From Streptomyces fungicidicus (lineage in GTDB: Bacteria > Actinomycetota > Actinomycetes > Streptomycetales > Streptomycetaceae), in the NCBI RefSeq assembly GCF_003665435.1, contig NZ_CP023407.1:2914001-2978000 (forward strand): a stretch of DNA of 64,000 nt, in the 5' to 3' direction. Positions 52,250 through 61,138 of this stretch are shown one piece after another (position 1 is the stretch's first letter; every line of letters starts with the position of its first letter). Position numbers and translations under genes: made by a program. Under the pieces are notes generated by a model, which made no database searches, was not told the DNA's origin, and was given only the letters and a program-made list of their open reading frames with translations.

Positions 52250-53710
52250 TCATGCTGATTCCGCCCGTACGCGGGTCGCCACCCACGCCCCCGCCAGGGC
52301 CACCGCCGCCATCGGCAGGAACACCACGACGAAGGCGGCCGGGTGGGAGCCGGTGGCCTCCGTCGCCGCGTGGCTGACCGTGCCGCCGCCCAGAGCCGCG
52401 AAGGCGGCGCCGCCCACGGCCAGCAGCAGGACGTTGGAGAGGCCGTCGGAGATCTGCAGGGCGGCGGAGTTGGTGCCGGCCTCCTCGGGGGCGGAGAGCT
52501 GGAGCAGCAGCACGCTGGTGGAGGAGATCACCAGACCCATGCCGAAGCAGCCGAAGGCCCAGGCGACCGCCACCGTCCAGGCCGGCACGGCCTGGATCAG
52601 CACGCTGGGGGCCGCCGCGATCGCCGCCGCCACCAGCACCATCCCGAAGGTCATCAGCCGCTCCCGGTACGGCTCGAGCCGGGGCCGGGACTGGACCCAG
52701 GAGCCCAGCGCCCAGGTGCCGCCGCCCGCCGCGAGGGAGAAGCCGGCCATGGTCGGGCTGAGTCCGCGCTGGGTGACCAGCATCAGCGGGACGAACGACT
52801 CCGCCGCGATGAAGGAGCCCGCGGCGACTCCGCGCAGCAGGACGACCGAGGGCAGGCCGCGCGCCGCCCGGTGGGTGCCGCGCGGGAGCAGACCGAGCAC
52901 GGCGGGGACGAGCAGGGCCACGCCCAGCGCGCCCGGCAGCAGGGACATCCAGCGCAGGTCCTGGGCGGCGTACTGGAGGAACCCGGCGCCGAAGGAGATG
53001 GCCAGGGCCAGCCGGATGCGCCGGCGGTCGAAGGAGGCCGGGGCGTCCTTGTCGCCGTTCACCGGGCCGGAGGCCAGCCGGCGTATCTGCGGCAGCGCGA
53101 GGGCGAGCGGGAACACCACGAGCGCCGGTATGCCGAGGAACACCCAGCGCCAGCCGAGGTGTTCCGTCACCGCGCCGGAGGCGAGCGGGCCGACGATCGA
53201 CGGCACCACCCAGCTCGCCGCGAACGCCGCCATGATCGCCGGCCGCAGCCGTTCCGGGTAGGCCCGCCCGACGATGACGTACAGCGCGACGATCACCAGT
53301 CCGCCGCCGAGCCCCTGCACGGCCCGCCCGAGGATGAACAGCCACATCGCCCCGGCCGTCCCGGCGAGCAGCAGCCCGGCGGCGAAGGAGGCGATGCCCC
53401 AGGCGAGCGGGCCGAGCGGGCCCCGCCGGTCCGCCCACTGGCCGGACAGCACCATGCCGAACAGGCTGGTCGTGAAGTACCCCGAGAACGCGAACGCGTA
53501 CAGCGACACCCCGTCCAGCTCTCGCGCCGCGACCGGCATGGCCGTGCCCACCGCCGTCGCCTCGAAGGCGATCAGCAGCACGACGGAGACGACACCGATG
53601 CTCAGCGCACGGTAGGGGCGGCTCAGCACGGTCTCGTCGGGAGCGACGGCCGGGGAGGGGACGTCGACGGGCTCGGCGACATCGGTGTCGCGCGGGTTCA
53701 GGGCGGTCAT
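52250..53710 (-). CDS. MFS transporter, DHA2-like drug exporter
   Basis: A 486-residue, 12-14-helix facilitator. Motif A-like loop is GQWADRRGPLGPLAWG; motif C-like region is VPSIVGPLASGAVTEHLGWRWVFLGIPALVVFPLALAL, the exporter hallmark. The second half has AQDLRWMSLLPGALGVALLVPAV and GTNSAALQISDGLSNVLLLAVGG. It begins MTALNPRDTD from ATG 53710. Family resemblance predicts proton-driven export of a hydrophobic compound, unknown. Its stop lies against the TA operator. Confidence 0.87.
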   Translation of the reverse strand: MTALNPRDTDVAEPVDVPSPAVAPDETVLSRPYRALSIGVVSVVLLIAFEATAVGTAMPVAARELDGVSLYAFAFSGYFTTSLFGMVLSGQWADRRGPLGPLAWGIASFAAGLLLAGTAGAMWLFILGRAVQGLGGGLVIVALYVIVGRAYPERLRPAIMAAFAASWVVPSIVGPLASGAVTEHLGWRWVFLGIPALVVFPLALALPQIRRLASGPVNGDKDAPASFDRRRIRLALAISFGAGFLQYAAQDLRWMSLLPGALGVALLVPAVLGLLPRGTHRAARGLPSVVLLRGVAAGSFIAAESFVPLMLVTQRGLSPTMAGFSLAAGGGTWALGSWVQSRPRLEPYRERLMTFGMVLVAAAIAAAPSVLIQAVPAWTVAVAWAFGCFGMGLVISSTSVLLLQLSAPEEAGTNSAALQISDGLSNVLLLAVGGAAFAALGGGTVSHAATEATGSHPAAFVVVFLPMAAVALAGAWVATRVRAESA

Positions 53711-53843
53711 GTCCGTCAGAGTAAGGGCCACGGCCCGGTTTGACCCCTGTCGGGGGTCGGGGCGGGCACCGGGACCTTGGTCGTAGGACCCGAGCCGCCC
53801 TTCATGAACGGCGGGGCGCCGCAAGGCGCATCGCCCCCGACAC

Positions 53844-53941
53844 GGCCGTGTGCCCGAGTGGCCCAGGGACTCGCCTGCACTGCATCCATCAGCGAGCTCC
53901 GCTCGCGGGGAGGTACGCGGGTTCAATTCCCGCCACGGCCT
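53844..53941 (+). tRNA. tRNA-like gene (type II, serine-like) with expanded 17-nt anticodon loop
   Basis: Acceptor GGCCGTG/CACGGCC, D stem CCC/GGG with loop GAGTGGCCCA, T arm GCGGG-TTCAATT-CCCGC and an encoded CCA (53942-53944) form a good cloverleaf. The anticodon stem CTCGC (53870-53874) pairs with GCGAG (53892-53896) around 17 nt, CTGCACTGCATCCATCA, instead of 7. A long variable arm (CTCC/GGAG) makes it type II. No 7-nt loop gives a standard anticodon. It could be a tRNA pseudogene, an atypical serine-type tRNA, or another RNA. I cannot name the amino acid. Confidence 0.6.
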
Positions 53942-54051
53942 CCAGTTCCTTCTTTTCCAGTCCTCGTCGAAGCGAACGGCAGTACAACCCTGTGCTGCCG
54001 TTGGTTGTCCAGGACATGTCCTGGCATCCCGCTCCGACGAGGAGAACCACC

Positions 54052-55275
54052 GTGCGTCAGCGCATCCGCCCCTCCGCCGCCCTGGTCGCCGCCGCCGGGC
54101 TCGGTCTCGCCGTTCCCGCGGTGGCCGCGCCCGTGGCGGTCGCGGAGGAGACCGGGCCCTCCCTCGTGGTCTCGGCCCTGCCGGACACCGCTCCCGCGCC
54201 CGGCGGGATGTACGAGGAGTCCGTCACGATCACCAACAAGGGGACCGGAGCCGCGGACGGCGTCACCTTCCGCGTACGGCTCACCCGCGGCCTCGACTTC
54301 CCCGAGCCGGTCGAGGGCTGCGCCTACTCCACCGTCGGCCACCAGGTGCGGCAGGCGCTGTGCGAGTACGACACGGTGATCGAGCCCGGCGCCTCCTTCA
54401 CCGCGCCCGTGCGGTTCAAGGCGCTGTCCAAGGCCCTGATGGAGTCCGTCGAGTACGGCACCGGGCCCACCGGCGAGGCCCCGGGCGAGGGGTTCGACGA
54501 CAGTCACCGGCGTCTGACGCTGACCGCGGACAACTCCGCCGACCTCGTCGCCGTCGGCGAGGAGACCGAGGGGCTGGCCGGGGACCGCCAGTCGTTCACG
54601 GTGAGCCTCCGCAACGACGGCCCCGGCTGGGTCCAGGACCAGGAGAGCGACGACGTCCCGGCGCTGCTGGTGACGATCCCGCGCGGCACGGTCGCCGTCC
54701 AGGTGCCGGAGGCCTGCGCGCCGTTCGGGGTGGACGGGCCCAGCGGGCCGTCCCAGCCGGGCAAGCCCCGCTACGTGTGCTGGCCCTCCGACGGCACCGT
54801 GGACGTCGGGCAGACACTCTCGTACACCTTCCTGGTGGCGATCGACAAGGACGCCCAGGACCCCGAGGGCCAGGTGAAGGCGACCTCCGTCTACGACATC
54901 GCCCCGGCCTACGACAGGAACCCGGCCAACAACACCGCCCGGATCCGCATCGACCTGCCCAGCGACTACGAGCCCGAGCCGAGCCCGTCGCAGAGCACCG
55001 GCGGAGGCGCCGGCGGCGGGAACGGTGACGGGGACGGGGACGGCGGCTCCGGCACGGGCGGGGGCGGCAACGAGCCGCAGGGCCAGGCCGCCGGGGGTTC
55101 GGGCACGTCCGGCTCCGTGACGCACACCTCGGCCGACCCGGTCGCCGGCGGCGGACTGGCCCACACCGGCTCCGACGGGGCCCCGCTCATCGCCGGGATC
55201 GCGGCGGCGGCCGCGGCCGCCGGCGGTCTCCTGGTCGTCGCCGTGCGCCGCCGGGCCGCCGCCAAGTCGTCCTGA
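54052..55275 (+). CDS. Secreted surface protein with LAxTG sortase signal
   Basis: A 407-residue protein. The GTG at 54052 follows GAGGAGAA. The signal peptide (PSAALVAAAGLGLAVPAVAAPVAVA) precedes two Ig/DUF11-like beta domains (SVTITNKGTGAADGVTFRVRLTRGL..., SFTVSLRNDGPGWVQDQESDDVP..., ending NPANNTARIRIDLP). A Gly/Ser-rich spacer is followed by GLAHTGSDG, a membrane helix and RRR. LAHTG is the class E sortase motif LAxTG used in Streptomyces for cell-wall anchoring. It is a wall-linked surface protein, function unknown. Confidence 0.87.
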   Translation: MRQRIRPSAALVAAAGLGLAVPAVAAPVAVAEETGPSLVVSALPDTAPAPGGMYEESVTITNKGTGAADGVTFRVRLTRGLDFPEPVEGCAYSTVGHQVRQALCEYDTVIEPGASFTAPVRFKALSKALMESVEYGTGPTGEAPGEGFDDSHRRLTLTADNSADLVAVGEETEGLAGDRQSFTVSLRNDGPGWVQDQESDDVPALLVTIPRGTVAVQVPEACAPFGVDGPSGPSQPGKPRYVCWPSDGTVDVGQTLSYTFLVAIDKDAQDPEGQVKATSVYDIAPAYDRNPANNTARIRIDLPSDYEPEPSPSQSTGGGAGGGNGDGDGDGGSGTGGGGNEPQGQAAGGSGTSGSVTHTSADPVAGGGLAHTGSDGAPLIAGIAAAAAAAGGLLVVAVRRRAAAKSS

Positions 55276-55291
55276 GCGGCGGCCCGTCGGT

Positions 55292-56470
55292 TCAGAGCAC
55301 CCCGCCGGCCTCGTCCTGGAACAGCTCCGTCCAGTAGTGCCAGTCGGCGTCGGTGGTGGTGCCCGTCGGGTCGATGGAGGACAGCACCTGGATCATCGTC
55401 AGCGCCAGCTGGTCGTAGGTGTCGGAGGTCAGCGCGTGGCCCGACTCCTCGTCGATGGCGTGCTCGCGGTGGAGCAGCCAGAGGGTGAAGGCGAGCGTGG
55501 AGACGTCCGTGTTCAGCGGGTGGAGCACGCCTTCCGGTTCGCTCCAGTTGAGCACCGCGCCGGTGGCGCCGTCGACGACCAGGCTGTTCTCCTCGACGAG
55601 GTGGCCCAGGCGTATCAGCCGGCCGGCGCGGGCGGGGAGCCGGCCGGGCGGGAGCTCGCCGTCGCGTTCGTCGGCGTAGTACTCGGCGAGGGTGCGCAGC
55701 GGCAGGTCGGTGTCCAGCTGGAAGAGGAAGCCGTCCTCCGGCAGGCCCGTCTCGCGCAGGAAGCGGCGGGTCGGCTCGTGGGTGAGCGTGGTCGGGAAGT
55801 CGACCTCCTCGAAGCGGACCACTCCGCCCCGGCCGAACTCGCCGTCCAGCAGGCGCAGCGGGAGGTCCAGGGCGAGTCCCGAGGCCGTGCCGGGGCCGGC
55901 CACCAGGGCCAGCGGCCGGATCAGCGCGGCCATCCTCCAGAACGGCGCCGGCTCGCCCTCCGTGCCCTCCTCGAACACCGCCATCAGCTGACGGGACGCC
56001 TCCGCGACCGCTTTCGTGCCGTAGCGGCCCGCGTAGGCGGCGAACTGGCCGCGCAGTCCCGCCAGTTCGTCCGTGGCCGCGGCGAACCGGACCAGCGTCG
56101 GGAGGGACGGGGCGAGCGGGCGCTGGTCCATCAGATCGGGGCGGTCGTGCAGGAAGAACGTCGTGGAGACCTCGCCGGTCGCGCCGTCGAGCAGCACCGA
56201 CTCCGTCTCCAGACCGGCCGGGCCCAGCATCGCGCCGATGACCAGCTGGTCGCGCAGCTCCGCGGAGAGCCGGTCGCCGGGGTCGCCCGTCATGTCGCCC
56301 ACGGTGCGCGGGCCGCCCTTGTGCACCAGCTCCCCGAAGCCGAACAGGGCGCTGTCGGCGGGCAGTCCGGGACCGGTCAGCCAGTCACGCGTGGACGCGT
56401 GCGTGATGTACGGGCCGAGGTCGGCGTCGTCGAGTGTGATCGCCGCGACAACAGTGTCGGTCGTGCTCAT
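55292..56470 (-). CDS. Two-domain SUKH-4-like protein
   Basis: A 392-residue protein made of two related halves: LPADSALFGFGELV...LVIGAMLGPAGLETESVLLDGATGEVSTTFF, then a second, TGLPEDGFLFQLDTDLPLRTLAEYY...GRLIRLGHLVEENSLVVDGATGAVLNWSE. The shared element (I/LG-ALG or G-L...-LDGATGEV) is the SUKH-4 immunity fold, which in single copies neutralises contact-dependent or polymorphic toxins. No toxin gene is visible nearby. A general regulatory role is also possible in Streptomyces, where orphan copies are common. Confidence 0.75.
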   Translation of the reverse strand: MSTTDTVVAAITLDDADLGPYITHASTRDWLTGPGLPADSALFGFGELVHKGGPRTVGDMTGDPGDRLSAELRDQLVIGAMLGPAGLETESVLLDGATGEVSTTFFLHDRPDLMDQRPLAPSLPTLVRFAAATDELAGLRGQFAAYAGRYGTKAVAEASRQLMAVFEEGTEGEPAPFWRMAALIRPLALVAGPGTASGLALDLPLRLLDGEFGRGGVVRFEEVDFPTTLTHEPTRRFLRETGLPEDGFLFQLDTDLPLRTLAEYYADERDGELPPGRLPARAGRLIRLGHLVEENSLVVDGATGAVLNWSEPEGVLHPLNTDVSTLAFTLWLLHREHAIDEESGHALTSDTYDQLALTMIQVLSSIDPTGTTTDADWHYWTELFQDEAGGVL

Positions 56471-56744
56471 GATTCCCCCGCGATACGTGTGCTCGGCCCC
56501 GGGTTCGCGAACGCCCCGCCCGGGCAGGACGGTCGTACGGATCCTCGCGGACCCGTCGCCCGTCCCCCACTGCTCGGAACACTACGCGCCACCACTGACA
56601 ACGCCCCCGGACCGAGGGCGGCGGACAGCGGCGCCCACCACTGAAGACGCTCGAGCACCCCCGGACGTTGCCCGTCCGGGGGGAATCACCGTCCACGGAT
56701 TCCGTCGCCGGCCGTCGCCGCCCGCCCGGTGTCGGCCGCCGGTG

Positions 56745-59060
56745 TCAGCCGCCGGTCACCACCGCGGCCTGCGGGCGGATCGGCAGGCGGTTGACCGGAC
56801 GGCCCGTGGCCGCCCGCACGGCGGACGCGATGGCGGCCGGGGAGGCCACCACCGGCACCGCGCTGACCGCCTTCGCGCCGAACGGCGCGACCACGTCCCG
56901 CTCCTCGACCAACTTCACGATGTGGATGTCCGGCGCGTCGAGCGCCGTCGGCAGGGCGTACCCGGTCAGGTCGGGGTGGCGGACCAGACCGCGCGGCGTG
57001 CGCAGGTTCTCGGTGAGCGCGGCCCCCAGGCCCTGGGTGACGCCCGCCTCGATCCGGGCGGCCAGCTGCGCCGGGTTCAGCACCCGGCCCACGTCCTGCG
57101 CCACCGCGAGCTCCACGACCCGTACCGAGCCGAGCTCGATGTCGACGTCGACCACCGCGCGGATCGCGCAGAACGCCATGCCGACGAAGGCGTCGCCCTG
57201 GCCGGCCTCGTCGAGGGGCTCCGTCGGGTGCGGACGGCACTGGGCGGTGGCCCACAGCTCCTTGCCGTCCAGCGCCTCGGTGACCGTCGTGGACAGCACA
57301 CCGTCGTACGAGGTGATCTTGCCGTCGGTGATCTGGAGCAGCTCGGTCGACATGCCGAAATTGTGCGCGAGCGGCTGGAGGAGCTGGGTGCGGACCATCT
57401 TCGCCGCGCGCTCCACCGCGCCGCCCGACACCCAGGTGTGCCGGCCGCGGCAGCCCGGCCCGGCCGGGGGCTGGTCGGTGTCGACGGGCACCACGTGCAC
57501 CTCGTCGATGCCGAGGGTCTCCTGGACGATCTGCCGGGCCAGGGTGGTGAAGCCCTGGCCGCTCTCCACGGCCGCGCAGAGCACGGTGGCCACGCCGCCC
57601 TGGACCCGCACGGTGGCGGTGGACACCTCGTCCGCGCCCTCCGCGCCGAGCATGTGCACCATGCCCAGGCCGTAGCCGACGCCCCGGCGCACCGCGCCCG
57701 GTTCGCCGGCGCCCTCGGGGCCGCCGGGCAGCAGCCACTCGTCCTCGGGGGTGTCCTTGGGCAGCGGCGGCAGCGGGAAGTCCCGCACTGCTTCGAGGAG
57801 TTCGGCGACCGGGGCCGGGCAGGTCACGGTCTGGCCGGTGGGCAGCAGGTCGCCGGTGGCCATGACGTTGCGCAGGCGCAGCTCCGCCGGGTCGACGCCG
57901 AGCTTCTTGGCCAGCTTGTCCATCTGCGCCTCGTGGGCGGCGCACACCTGCATCGCCCCCTCGCCGCGCACATGGCCGGAGGGCGGGTTGTTGGTGCGCA
58001 CGGCCCAGCCCTCGATGAAGGCGTTGGGCACGACGTAGGGGCCGCAGGCGAAGGCGACGGCCGCGGCGAGGGCGTCGGAGGAGGTGTCGGCGTAGGCGCC
58101 GGCGTCGAGCAGGATCTGTGCCTCGACCTTCACCAGCCGGCCCTCGGCGTCGGCGTGGTGGCGGTAGCGCAGGAGCGTGGGGTGCCGGTGGGTGTGGCCG
58201 AGGAACGACTCCTCGCGGGTGGCGGCGAGCTTCACCGGGCAGCCGGTCTTCAGCGCCAGCAGGCCGAGGGGGAGCTGGAAGCTGCGGTCCTCGCGGTCGG
58301 CGACGGCGCCGGGGACGCCGGTGACGACGACCTTCACCCGGTCCTGTTCCAGGCCCAGCACGGCGGCGGCGGTGTCCCGGTCGCCGTGCGGGTCGGTGGA
58401 CGCCAGGTACAGCTCGACGCCGCCGTCCGGGCGGGGCACGGCGAGACCGGCCTCGGCCCCTATGGGGGCGGGGTCCTGACGGCCGATGCGGTACAGCCCC
58501 TCGACGACGACGTCGCCGGCGGCCTCGGGGTCGCCGTGGCGCAGCGGGATGTGCCGGATCAGGTTGCCGTCGGGGTGCAGCGGCTCGGCCTCGAACGCCT
58601 GCTCGGGGTCGATCACCGGGTCGAGCACCTCGTACTCGACGATGACGGCGGCGGCGGCCATCCGCGCGGTGTCCGGGTGGTCGGCGGCGACGGCCGCGAG
58701 GGGCTCGCCGTGGTGGCGCACCACCTCGGAGGCGAAGACCGGCCGGTCGGGGGTGCCGCGGCCGTGCACCGGGTCGCCGGGCACGTCCTCGTGCGTGACC
58801 ACCGCGCGGACGCCGGGCATCTCCCGCGCGTGGGTGGTGTCGATGGACAGGATGCGGGCGTGCGGGTGCGGCGAGCGCAGCACGGCCGCCCACAGCAGGC
58901 CCTCGGCCCACAGGTCGGCGGCGTACGGGAAGGTGCCCTCGGTCTTGGCGCGCGCGTCGGCGGCCGGGAGGGAGACGCCGAGCCCGTGCGGGAGGGGTTC
59001 CGGCTCGGGGACGGCCTCCGGGGCCTGTGCGGCCTGCGCGGTGGCTGTTTCGTTGCTCAC
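56745..59060 (-). CDS. Molybdenum hydroxylase large subunit (xanthine dehydrogenase family)
   Basis: A 771-residue Mo-cofactor subunit from a GTG start that overlaps the [2Fe-2S] gene stop. Signatures: GVSLPAADARAKTEGTFPYAADLWAEGLLWAAVLRSPHPHARI, EAGLAVPRPDGGVELYLASTDPH, LPLGLLALKTGCPVKLAATREESFLGHTHRHP, GEGAMQVCAAHEAQMDKLAKKLGVDPAELRLRNVM, and late GLVRHPDLTGYALPTALDAPDIHIVKLVEE with GAKAVSA (the catalytic Glu region). Members hydroxylate purines, aldehydes or heterocycles. The exact substrate is not set. It is last in a three-gene operon with [2Fe-2S] and FAD subunits. Confidence 0.9.
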   Translation of the reverse strand: MSNETATAQAAQAPEAVPEPEPLPHGLGVSLPAADARAKTEGTFPYAADLWAEGLLWAAVLRSPHPHARILSIDTTHAREMPGVRAVVTHEDVPGDPVHGRGTPDRPVFASEVVRHHGEPLAAVAADHPDTARMAAAAVIVEYEVLDPVIDPEQAFEAEPLHPDGNLIRHIPLRHGDPEAAGDVVVEGLYRIGRQDPAPIGAEAGLAVPRPDGGVELYLASTDPHGDRDTAAAVLGLEQDRVKVVVTGVPGAVADREDRSFQLPLGLLALKTGCPVKLAATREESFLGHTHRHPTLLRYRHHADAEGRLVKVEAQILLDAGAYADTSSDALAAAVAFACGPYVVPNAFIEGWAVRTNNPPSGHVRGEGAMQVCAAHEAQMDKLAKKLGVDPAELRLRNVMATGDLLPTGQTVTCPAPVAELLEAVRDFPLPPLPKDTPEDEWLLPGGPEGAGEPGAVRRGVGYGLGMVHMLGAEGADEVSTATVRVQGGVATVLCAAVESGQGFTTLARQIVQETLGIDEVHVVPVDTDQPPAGPGCRGRHTWVSGGAVERAAKMVRTQLLQPLAHNFGMSTELLQITDGKITSYDGVLSTTVTEALDGKELWATAQCRPHPTEPLDEAGQGDAFVGMAFCAIRAVVDVDIELGSVRVVELAVAQDVGRVLNPAQLAARIEAGVTQGLGAALTENLRTPRGLVRHPDLTGYALPTALDAPDIHIVKLVEERDVVAPFGAKAVSAVPVVASPAAIASAVRAATGRPVNRLPIRPQAAVVTGG

Positions 59061-61138
59061 GCCTGGCCTCCGTCCTGGCCGTGGGACTGGTCGTACGGCT
59101 GGTCCTGGGGCTGGTCACCGGGTCCGGTGACGCCGAACGCGGAGGGGTTGACGCCGCCGGCGCCGGGGCCCGCCTGGTGCGGGATGCGGGGCGGGTCCGC
59201 CTCGCCGTCCGCGTCGTCCTCGTCGTAGGCCTCGCGTTCGGCGACGACCTCCTTGACGGCGTCCACCACGCCCCGGTAGCCGGAGCAGCGGCACAGGTTG
59301 CCGCACAGGGCCTGGCGGGTCTCCAGTTCGGTGGGCGCCGGGTTGCCCTCCAGGAGGTTGTGCACGGTCATCGCCATGCCCGGTACGCAGAAGCCGCACT
59401 GCACGGCGCCGCACCGGGCGAGCGCCCGCTGCACGTCCGAGGGCCGGCCGTCCTGGGCGAGGCCCTCGACGGTACGGACCTCGTTGCCGGCCGCGGTGAC
59501 GGCGGGGACCAGGCAGGACGCCACGAGGCGGCCGTCGACCTGGACGTTGCAGGCGCCGCACTCGCCCTGCGAGCAGCCGTCCTTGGCGCCGGCGAGGCCT
59601 AGGCGTTCGCGCAGCACGTAGAGCAGCGACTCGCCGATCCAGGCGTCGGTGACGGGCCGGTCGGTGCCGTTGACGCGGAGCACGTAGGAGGCGAGGGGGT
59701 GGTCGTCGTGCGGCATCGGCGGACCGTCCGCCACGTCCGTCGCGACGGGCGCACCCGTGTCGTCGGGGTCGTCCGAAGTGCCGGGCGGCGTAACGGTGTT
59801 CGAGGCGCCGTCGGTGGCGGCTCCGGCCGCCGGGTCCGGGGCGGTCTCGGAAGGGGCGTCGGAGGGCTCCGACGGGCCCTCCGCGGCCTCGGCGGCCCCG
59901 TGCGCGTCCTCCGTGACCCCGGAGGCCTCGTCGGCCCCGGAAGCGGGCCGTGCGGCGTCCTGGGCGCCGGGATGCGGGTCCTCGCGGTGTCCGGCCGGGG
60001 CGCCCTCGACGGTGTCCGCCCCGGGCTGCCACCGCGGCTCCTCGTGCCCCTCGCCGGGCAGCGGCTGCGGCACACCAACGGGCCGGGGGCCGTCCTGCGC
60101 GGGCTGCCCACCGTAACCCTCGGGGCCGTCGTCCGAACCGCCGTGCGGGTGCCGCGCGGGAGCGTGGCCGGACGCGCCGGAAGCCTCCGGCGCGACGCCG
60201 GTGCCGGACTGCCCGCCGTAGGTCTCCGGGCCCCCGTGGGGGTGGCGCGCGGAAGCGGGATCCGTGGCGGGCTGCCCGCCGTAGCCCTCGGGGCCGTCGG
60301 GGCCGTCGTCCGGGCCGCCGTGCGGGTGGCGCGTGGCGGGCCGGGCGGGGTAGCCCTCCGGGCCGAAGGCCGGGTCCTCGGGCCGGGCCGGCTCGGTGGG
60401 CGGCAGGGGTTCGGCGGCGGGCAGGGGACGGCCGCCGTAGGGGTCCCCGTCGGGGTGGGGCAGGGATCCGGGGCCGTCGGCGTAGATCGAGGGGCCGGGC
60501 TCCCGGTGGTCCGGCGCGGGTCCGTGCCCGCCGGGCCGCCGGTCGTCGCCGTCCTGCGGGACGCCGGGCACGCCGGGCCCCCACGGGCGGCCGATGTCCT
60601 GGTGGGCCCAGGGGGCGGGGGCGCCGCCCGGGAGGGTGGGCGGAGGTGTGCCGCCCCACTGCTCGACCAGGGAGGACGCGGTGAACTCGCCCGACTCGTC
60701 CGGCAGGTCGCCGTCGGCCACGGGGATCGACCACTGGCCGGTGACGTCGTGCCCCGGCGCGGGGTTCTCCGCGGCCCCGTCCTCGAAGGCCCACTGCCCG
60801 CTCGCCGCGGGGTCGTAGGTGAACCGGTCACCCGGCGCCGCGCCGGCCTGGGGGTCGTGCCACTGGGCGCCGTCGACGGGCGCGCCGGGCACTCCCCAGG
60901 AGCCGGTGGCCGCCGGGTCGGTGCCGCCGTCGCTCGTCGGGGAGACGGTGATCTGCGGCGGCACATAGCCGTGGCCGGGCGCGGCGAGCGGACTCTCCAT
61001 CGCGTCCAGCAGGGCGTCGATGCCGCCCTCGGGGAGATTCACGAAGGCCGTGGCGCCGTCGTCGTAGTCGCCCTGGGGCAGCGGGTCCCAGCGGCTGCCG
61101 CCCGGGGGCGTGCCCTCTCCGTGCCGGTCGTCGGTCAC
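59057..61138 (-). CDS. [2Fe-2S] subunit of molybdenum hydroxylase with long N-terminal extension
   Basis: A 693-residue protein, four times the usual size (about 160-170). The C-terminal 175 residues carry both clusters: CSQGECGACNVQVDGRLVASC and CGFCVPG...CGNLCRCSGYRG. The preceding ~480 residues are Pro/Gly/Asp/Glu-rich and disordered-looking, with short repeats (ATGSW, ASGQW, VTGQW near 60750-60900) and three copies of RHPHGG...EGYGGQ-like sequence (60110-60350). GTG 61138, overlapping the FAD gene, has GGGAGGG upstream, so the extension is truly translated if that start is used. It links electrons from Mo to FAD. Confidence 0.85.
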   Translation of the reverse strand: MTDDRHGEGTPPGGSRWDPLPQGDYDDGATAFVNLPEGGIDALLDAMESPLAAPGHGYVPPQITVSPTSDGGTDPAATGSWGVPGAPVDGAQWHDPQAGAAPGDRFTYDPAASGQWAFEDGAAENPAPGHDVTGQWSIPVADGDLPDESGEFTASSLVEQWGGTPPPTLPGGAPAPWAHQDIGRPWGPGVPGVPQDGDDRRPGGHGPAPDHREPGPSIYADGPGSLPHPDGDPYGGRPLPAAEPLPPTEPARPEDPAFGPEGYPARPATRHPHGGPDDGPDGPEGYGGQPATDPASARHPHGGPETYGGQSGTGVAPEASGASGHAPARHPHGGSDDGPEGYGGQPAQDGPRPVGVPQPLPGEGHEEPRWQPGADTVEGAPAGHREDPHPGAQDAARPASGADEASGVTEDAHGAAEAAEGPSEPSDAPSETAPDPAAGAATDGASNTVTPPGTSDDPDDTGAPVATDVADGPPMPHDDHPLASYVLRVNGTDRPVTDAWIGESLLYVLRERLGLAGAKDGCSQGECGACNVQVDGRLVASCLVPAVTAAGNEVRTVEGLAQDGRPSDVQRALARCGAVQCGFCVPGMAMTVHNLLEGNPAPTELETRQALCGNLCRCSGYRGVVDAVKEVVAEREAYDEDDADGEADPPRIPHQAGPGAGGVNPSAFGVTGPGDQPQDQPYDQSHGQDGGQA

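Noticed and set aside
53870..53896. Reading the unusual tRNA as tRNA-Cys with anticodon GCA or as tRNA-Sec
   Set aside because: A 7-nt loop CTGCACT gives GCA, but its flanking bases do not pair (CTCGC with GCATC), and a long variable arm does not fit Cys. No selenocysteine tRNA features such as an extended acceptor are seen.
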